Source: Apium graveolens
Taxonomy: Eukaryota; Streptophyta; Magnoliopsida; Apiales; Apiaceae
Length of the DNA stretch: 64,000 bases
Direction: 5' to 3'
Assembly: GCF_009905375.1 (NCBI RefSeq)
Contig: NC_133650.1
Coordinates: forward strand, 298,591,957-298,655,956
A program made the position numbers and the translations under genes. The notes under the pieces were generated by a model that was not told where the DNA came from, made no database searches, and saw nothing but the letters and a program-made list of their open reading frames with translations. Below are positions 57,340 through 64,000 of this stretch, piece after piece; position 1 is the first letter of the stretch, and every line of letters begins with the position of its first letter.

Positions 57340-60300
57340 AAACAAGTGAGGATATTTGTCAAGCATATCTGACTCTAATTTCTAATTAGACTCTTCTACT
57401 CGAGGATTTCAAACGTACCTACTATGGATATACACTCATTTCCAATGACTTACCTTTAACGATCAAAAATTTGGATTGACCACTATATGCAAAACAAACT
57501 TGGACAACAGCCCCATTGGCTCCTGATCAATTACTTAATTCAAATCAAATACTTATCGCTTTAACTTTGTCATGCAAAACACATTATATATACACACTGT
57601 TGTGACGGTAATATCAACTCATGAACAACTTTATCTATATTTATTAATACTTCGAGAATGGTTTACTAACTTTAGGACTTAACCTGTCCCTTCTACTTAG
57701 ACTTATCCAGTCTCTTTCAAGATGAGACTTGTACTAACACTACTGGTCCTATTTCTATACTCATATTCTCTCTCGTTACAATTTCGTCTTCTTTCTTTGT
57801 CTACTCTGAGCTGCTTCAATCAATATCCCTACGCTCCTGGTGTGCTGAATTAACGTAGAATTTAATAACTTCCTTCATCCCGCTTTATCTCAATAAGAAT
57901 GGGGACCTACACTTGCGTTCATATGAAGCTTAATAAAATGGCATTCTAAAGCTGACATCGCTGATAAATGATCATTCCAGTATTTCCTTAAAACTCAACC
58001 TCTCAACATATTTTATATTTCCTGAATCACTTTTGTACTTTGACTCTCCGCTTAAGGATAATAGGCGGTGCTCATTTTTGACTTGGTTTCCAAACATTTA
58101 AATATCTTTTACTCCTTTTCATCAGTTAAGGCTGAAAAGTAATCTTATATATTCACGTATTATCACCTTTAGGTAATTGAACTTCAGATTCCACTCTTTC
58201 CAATTCGTTTACTAACTCCTCAGTGGTCTTAATTACATCTAATTCTTTCTGTCGATATAAGGCATCTGTTACCATACGGCTTTGCTTAGGTAGTTGTAAA
58301 TGGATTAATTCAGAATCTTTTGTTAACCTTGGTAAAAATTTCATTCTTGAAGCCTCAACGTATAGTTGTTTTCCTTCTGATCTTTGGAGAAAATCCTTGG
58401 GCATTCCACGCAAACTTTCTTATTTTTTTGAATAGCTGAGGATATTATCAATAAATACAATTTGCTTATCCGAGTATTCCTCGTACACCACGTTTCTTAA
58501 TTCCTCATAGACAACTGATACACTTGTTATTTCACATAATATCACCAGAGCTTGCAATGCTCATAAATCATTTTAATTGTAATCTGTGATATGTCCTCAG
58601 GTCGGATCTTAAGGTAATCCTCGGGACATAATACACTTTTTAAATTAGGTTTTTTAAGTAATCAATTCTTTATAGGGGTCACTTATTCTTATTCGCTGTT
58701 TTGTCCAACTCCCAATAATCAGTACATAATCTCATAATTTCATTCCTTTTTCCATCAACACCACTGGTACACTTTACGATTCGCTTCTTATAAAGCCATT
58801 CATTGGTCTGCCTTGTCCACTAGGCCTCCAATACCTCACCTTAATTCTTTGACGTTTCCAACACTTTCTAATCCATCTTAACATATCCTTCTTATACCTG
58901 GTTATCACTATTTTTCTTTAAATTTCTGTATATCTTGGCATTTCTTCAATAAATTAAATACTTTATATTGTGAATTCCCCGTGGGATCTCATTTCTTAAT
59001 CCTTCTACTTGTAGCATCCAAGTGCTAGAAGAAAACCTGGGGATATCGTGATCGTTCTCCTGAGCGCATAAATTTCCTCTTACTAACTGCTAACACCGTG
59101 ATCCATTATCTTCTCTTGACTTCTCCTTATCTTTCCCTTTACAACTTCGAGTGAAAGGTCATACTATCCATCCTTACTCCTTTTGGATTATAAACTCTAA
59201 CTTCCGATTCTAACTTCTAAAATTCCATAGATAATTCTTCTGGTACAATTTCTATGTTCACTTTCTCCTTTTTGCTTTTTGCTTGCCTCTACATTTGCTT
59301 TTCTTCGTGAAGACATACTTCAAACTTTTATGGTCCGTATAGATCTTACACTTTTCTCCATACATATCATATTTCTCAATCTTTCAAAACAAATATTATT
59401 ACTGTTAGGCCCAGTCATGATTAGGATACTTCTGCTCATAAGGTTTCGGTTGTCCGCAAAACTTTCTTTTACCCTTCTCCATTTCATATAAATTCCTCGC
59501 TTTTCCTGGTTAGCTTTGCCAAAAGTATTGCAACTTTCAAGAAATCTTGCACAAATTTTCAGTAATAACCGATCCATGGTAAAACTTTTTACTTTTGTTG
59601 GTGTTTTTGGCCTTTCTTTATTCATAGTAATTTTAATTTCTACTGGATCTCCTATGGTCTCCTCTTCACTGATTACTTATGTTTTCTACCATCAAAACTT
59701 TCACCTTGCAACCTTCACATACTTCTTTCTTCTCCGACTCCTCAGTTGTCATTAAATGCTTCGCATGGTCCTTAGCTGACTTTAAGTAACACAAATACAA
59801 CTCATCCAGATATTCCCTAAAGATTTCTTGATAGTAAACTTGTTGAGCTTTCTCTAGTCGATGTATAATCTCATACTTCCATCTTTTTATTAACAATTAG
59901 TACAGGTGCACCTTATGGGATACACTGGGTCTAATCGCTTCTTCTTTTAACATCTATTGCATCTGCTTTACTAACTTCCTCATTTTAACTTGTGCCATTT
60001 TGTGTAAGGCCTTGGTTACTGGCTTTGTCTCAGGTGCTACATCAATCGCGAGCTTTATTTCTTTATCGGGAGAAAATGTTGATAACCCATCTGGAAACAT
60101 ATCTTGAAACTCTTTAATTGCTATAAAATTTTCAAATTTTGTTTACTTCTGACTTTTATTTATCACATAATCATCATAATACTCACACCTTGATTACCGA
60201 AATCATCGTTATCAATTCTTTAACTTCCCTTGTCTTCTGAACCTCATCACATTCTTATTTGACATTTTCAGAACTATCTTTTATCACGACGGTCTATCCA

Positions 60301-60380
60301 GGCATCATGCTTTAATAGTTGATCCATTCCTTAGAATAATGTCAAACCCTCTTATTTCAAATGACATCAATTCTTCACAA
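57340..60380 (-). pseudogene. Decayed, rearranged gypsy pol (PR, RT, RNase H, IN, second RT block, IN core, chromodomain end)
   Basis: Read on the minus strand across shifting frames: a protease tail (EIRGFDIILRNG, near 60370); RT (IKEFQDMFPDGLSTFSPDKE near 60110, LKEEAIRPSVS, KDHAKHLM near 59780); RT/RNase H connection (GIYMKWRRVKESFADN, 59625-59320); RNase H (IYTDHKSLKY, near 59330); linker (EELSMEF, KLESEV) and integrase zinc region (59230-58870). A second RT block follows (GFIRSES, LCTDYWELDK, KIRPEDISQ, FIDN in place of FIDD near 58450) with another RNase H tail and linker (VTDALYR, EELVNELERVESEV). Then come the integrase core end (MSTAYYP, ERKCRSP, about 58080-57850) and a chromodomain-type end (ESDMLDKYPHLF, about 57340-57375). 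The domain order and chromodomain mark a Tekay/Del chromovirus. Confidence 0.75.
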
Positions 60381-62877
60381 CTTATTACCAGAAATCTTAA
60401 TTCCATCATTGGTATCCACTTATGTAACAATTTCACGTTCTTGACTTGCTAGTCCTTTAATCATAATCTTAACAATTCAACAGAGTAATTCATCTCATCA
60501 ACAAAACCATGAGAGATAAATAATTAAGTTTCTCTCACATCTTCTAATACTTTAACGCATAAGGTATTCACCATAATCATCCATGTTATCACATCTGTAT
60601 TCTGAATAACATATTTCACAGGAAAATCGCATATTTTCATTCTCGAAGATGCATTCCTTATTGGAGTAGCTTTCTTTGATCCCTAGTGCATTCCTGACTG
60701 GTTAATGATTTACAATTCTCATCATATGCCCTTGTTTGCTTTCCATGCGTGAGAGGTAGATGGGACTTTGCCCGCTTGGTCCATAATACGTTGATTTCTG
60801 ATTGAAAAACTTTTGCAAAGAATGATGGTATAACGAAACAACCAGAAGGATTCACAATTCAACAAAAATTAGAGTTGAAAAGAAAGAAGAACCAAGGATT
60901 TGGATATGAATGAGACAACCACATTGGTACTTAAGATGGCCAGTCTTTCATACCATATGGCATACAGCACATGATTAGGTGGCGTCCCACCCGACTCTTC
61001 GTCATTCTGACAAAGTGTCTCACCATAACACTGTTTGTCCCAATCAGAGAGCAAGACTTGAAGGAAACAATTAAATTTAAAAGGAATTCAATATCCTCCT
61101 TTTCGATATCATAGCAAAGAGTTTATTTATGAACAGAAGTTCATACAATTTTAGGAATTAAAAAGGAATATATACTGTAATATTGAAGACAAGAATGACA
61201 CAATTGGTCACTATCCACGTTTCACTTATATTCATCTTTTGAGCTTAATCGATCATATTCCCATTGCTCCATTTAACAACTTTAGAAAGTACTTTAAGAT
61301 TCCTTCACAAATTAAATATTATGGTTGATTCTTACTTGTTACGTCTGGTGTTTTTAATATCACATCTACACGCATAGTATTTTAACAATCCAATAATAAT
61401 CTTCTTCTTTTGGAAGGGTCTGGGAATCTTCCCAACCTCCTTCGATCACGCCCAGGCTCTTTTTAAATCAATGAATTCTTTACACTCTAATGGTCTCTAC
61501 AAGTGGATAAATAATTACTCCATACACAGATTCTGTTATTAACCTTGTCAAACAACATTTACACCTTACCGTTAGGAATAATCAGATTTTTTATAATCGC
61601 GGATCACTTTATTCTCTGAATTAACAATACTGGGTCTAAAATAAGTATCCTTCCAGGTAATCCGGGTCTTTTAACGAACAAGAAACTCAAGTAGTAACTT
61701 TACAACCAATGTTTAAAACTTATTTTATTCAAAAGGCTTTTAAAAATTTTATAAGGGAAAATCTTTTTTTTGAAAACTTATTTAAAAATTTTGAAAATCA
61801 CAAATCTGGTTGTCCTTACTATATGAGTTGGTTGTTGTCTTTCTTACCTATAACAAGGTACCATTTAAAGAAACAATCACATAAAAGTCCGTTCACTCCA
61901 ATCTACCTTTTCTCCTTTATCGTGTCTATTTGCCTTCCTTAATCGACGAAAACTTCAATTGTCGTTGCATGTTATTTTATTCGTAGCTTCACATCAAAAT
62001 TTCCATCCTGGCAATGCTCCCGTCATCAACTTTACAGTCGTTAAGTAGAACAGGTTATTCAATAGTCAACAAGTCTATTTCATAGAACAAAATTTGCTCA
62101 TATAACATCACATCAATACTCTACATATCGTATTTATCATAGCACCATCATTTAATTCTACAAAGATTTCAGATTTATACTTTTCTTTCTACTTTTTCAA
62201 AATTCATCTAATTCATCCCACAACTGGTCACGGGTGGCCTAGTCACGAATGGCTTCTTTTAATCTGGTAGCAGCTATCCTCCGAAACACTTAAATCTTCT
62301 TTCTAAACTTTGCCTCACCTTTATTTATATCTCAAGTACTCACCATTTACTGCAGCTCTCGAATCCATGCTCGTAGGTACTGTTGCGTCATAGAACAAGT
62401 TTTTAAACCGAGGGTATAGAACAGGATGTAGGGTAAACTAAAGAGATACACTCACAGCCGAATGTCCAATAAAATAAGAATAAACAGATGGAGGTTCTTG
62501 AATAGGTAATCTCATATCAAGAGGTGGAAATGTAGCGTAGAATAGCTTGAAGAAGTGCAACCGTTATAACAGAAGGTAGTGCCATTAATACTGGTGGAGG
62601 AACAAGGTGCAAGTCAAATCTAAGAGAAGATGACGATCCTCGAACAAAAAGCTCCAAACGATCAAATGACATCAGGAAATCAGGATCTGCCATTGCCATT
62701 GTCTGGAATCCATATCGCAAGCTAAGAATCCCGAATCGCAACACGAACCGTGTCAAAGACTTACTATATAGTCGCATTCATCCTCACAACGTCTTATCTT
62801 TCTGTTTCCTATTCCTAATCCTAACCCTCTATCCAATCCCGACAATCTAGGCTTGTTTCAGTGACTTATAACCTGTA
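60381..62877 (-). pseudogene. Gag region of the Tekay-like element, beyond confident reading
   Basis: Short frames survive (62777-62517 with MAMADPDFLMSFDRLELF; 60855-60658 with HGKQTRAYDENC), but no capsid domain or complete zinc knuckle could be followed. Assigned by position between primer site and protease. Confidence 0.4.
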
Positions 62878-62889
62878 GCTCTGATACCA
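62878..62889 (-). other. Primer-binding site of the Tekay-like element
   Basis: TGGTATCAGAGC on the minus strand lies 3 bp inside the 5' LTR and complements initiator-Met tRNA. Confidence 0.9.
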
Positions 62890-62892
62890 ACC

Positions 62893-64000
62893 TGTGGCGT
62901 CCTCCAAACCAGGGTCAAAAGTTTGGGGTCCACAACACATACACAATATATAAACCTGTATAAGAAATAATATTTTCAATGACCCTGCTTTACAGAACCA
63001 CAGATCGCAACAGGTTAAAGTATGAAAACAAGCCACAACTTTAACTTTTATTACAACATACCAAAACCCAACTAATTTAACTTACAACTGATAATAATTT
63101 TTTTTTTTTTTACAATCGAACTATTTCTCTACCGTATGAAGCTCCTTGCTAGCTCGATCCGACTCAAACTGGAACCTTAGCCCGAACTTTGGATTGAAGA
63201 ACTTTACTATCATCCATAACCGTTTCAACTGTAAAATATATAAAAAGAATCGCAAGGGTGAGCTAACTAGCTCAACAAGTCATAATAATGATATCTGAAG
63301 TTAAACAATGATCAAATGAGATGATTCAAAGGAATCAAGTTTCTTTTTAACTAATCATTCGAATTGGATATTCATTTTAAGTTTTAAAAACCAAGGTTAG
63401 GCTGCTGATCAGTCACGTACTAACCTCGAGCAAGCACACAGCACTGCTCTAATTACTGGATCCAAGGCACACATTGGCCTAACTTGACCATTGGTATGGT
63501 CTGACCACGAATCTGGTCCACATATATAAAACTATCCAATCCTAAAGCAGTTCAATATGATAAACAATATAATTCGATAAAACAAGATCATAATCAATGA
63601 TGGTTAAACCTTTGAATAAAAACGTAAGGAAACTCATGGATATCTCAAGGGTATATCAAGGTATGTATAAGAAACGGTTTTCAGTTTGTAAAATGATCAG
63701 GTAGTGGATGAATACTCATTTTTCAATGTATAGTTCTTTGATGTTATAAAGAATGGTTGGAGTATAAAAGTTTCTTTGTTTTCAAACAATTTTCGCTCCA
63801 GTGTTTGGTGTTTGGTAGTTATACATTTGGGGAGTGGTATCGTATTTGTGTTATTTGGTATCTGAGGATCAACAAAGGATGGTTTACAAAGAATAAGGCT
63901 TACGGCTCAAGATCAAGAAAAATCAGAGTTCAAGGTTAAATAGTTTAAAGCACTTGCAATATAAACAAGAGTTATTTTAAATAAGAGCGACATGTTATGA
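62893..64000 (-). repeat. 5' LTR of the Tekay-like element, cut by the window end
   Basis: It matches 53901-55010 with about 10 substitutions and a 1-bp poly-T difference by my count. About 2.3 kb more should lie beyond the window. Confidence 0.92.

Larger units (their letters stand above)
53901..64000 (-). mobile_element. Tekay/Del-like Ty3/gypsy element with long LTRs, coding-dead but recently inserted
   Basis: The left copy is the 3' LTR (53901-57293, about 3.4 kb). The internal region is 57294-62892. The 5' LTR starts at 62893 and runs past the window end. The primer site at 62878-62889 and purine tract at 57294-57313 fix the minus orientation. Over the ~1,100 bp visible in both LTRs I count about 10 substitutions. 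Yet the pol remnant is full of stops and its domains are rearranged. Recent insertion of an already decayed template implies mobilisation in trans. Confidence 0.88.

Overview
This is nuclear DNA of a flowering plant, probably a eudicot. It has AT-rich spacers, spliced genes and layers of nested transposable elements. I could not determine the species. I see one apparently intact host gene, at 24764-26892. It has four exons joined by canonical GT/AG introns and encodes a 437-residue multi-pass membrane protein of the DUF3537 family. Published comparative work has proposed that this family is a plant relative of the insect gustatory/odorant receptor superfamily. Nearly everything else is mobile or repeat-derived. 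I see no tRNA, rRNA or CRISPR locus.

Layout, left to right. 1-15803 is a short chromodomain-bearing Ty3/gypsy derivative (gag plus chromodomain, no pol). Its 3' LTR is split by a 12.9-kb minus-strand Ty1/copia element of SIRE/Maximus type (2381-15298, target duplication ATAAT). The copia element carries gag, pol, a small extra ORF and a long envelope-position ORF, all with nonsense or frameshift lesions except the small ORF. 15804-24300 is AT-rich spacer holding Tourist-like MITEs, a solo LTR (19860-20566) and two hAT-type non-autonomous elements (21091-21751, 22548-24296). The host gene follows. 28320-30320 is a PIF/Harbinger element that keeps its Myb-like ORF1 and only a tail of its transposase.

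31161-36941 is a plus-strand L1-type LINE with a 17-bp target duplication. A 376-bp inverted duplication lies inside its ORF2. 37745-50745 is a related minus-strand LINE cut into pieces by a MITE, a complete hAT element (39564-43727, one 1-bp frameshift in its transposase) and a CACTA-like element (45963-49701). The CACTA-like element itself holds a solo LTR, a diverged tandem array and a hAT MITE. 51092-52140 is a solo SIRE-like LTR with a CCGTTGA repeat cluster. From 53901 to beyond the window end is a Tekay/Del-type gypsy element on the minus strand. It has about 3.4-kb LTRs that are about 99% identical where both are visible, around a badly decayed and rearranged pol.

Nothing here forms an operon or a pathway. 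The relationships are insertion order (target duplications date the nesting) and dependence, since several elements have mobile-looking ends but no working enzymes and must have been moved in trans. The most interesting items are the recently moved but coding-dead Tekay-type element, the gag-chromodomain mini-retrotransposon, the 376-bp LINE hairpin, the fold-back that replaced the copia 3' LTR junction, internal promoter-like signals ahead of the extra copia ORFs, and a 30-bp perfect palindrome in the leader of the host gene.
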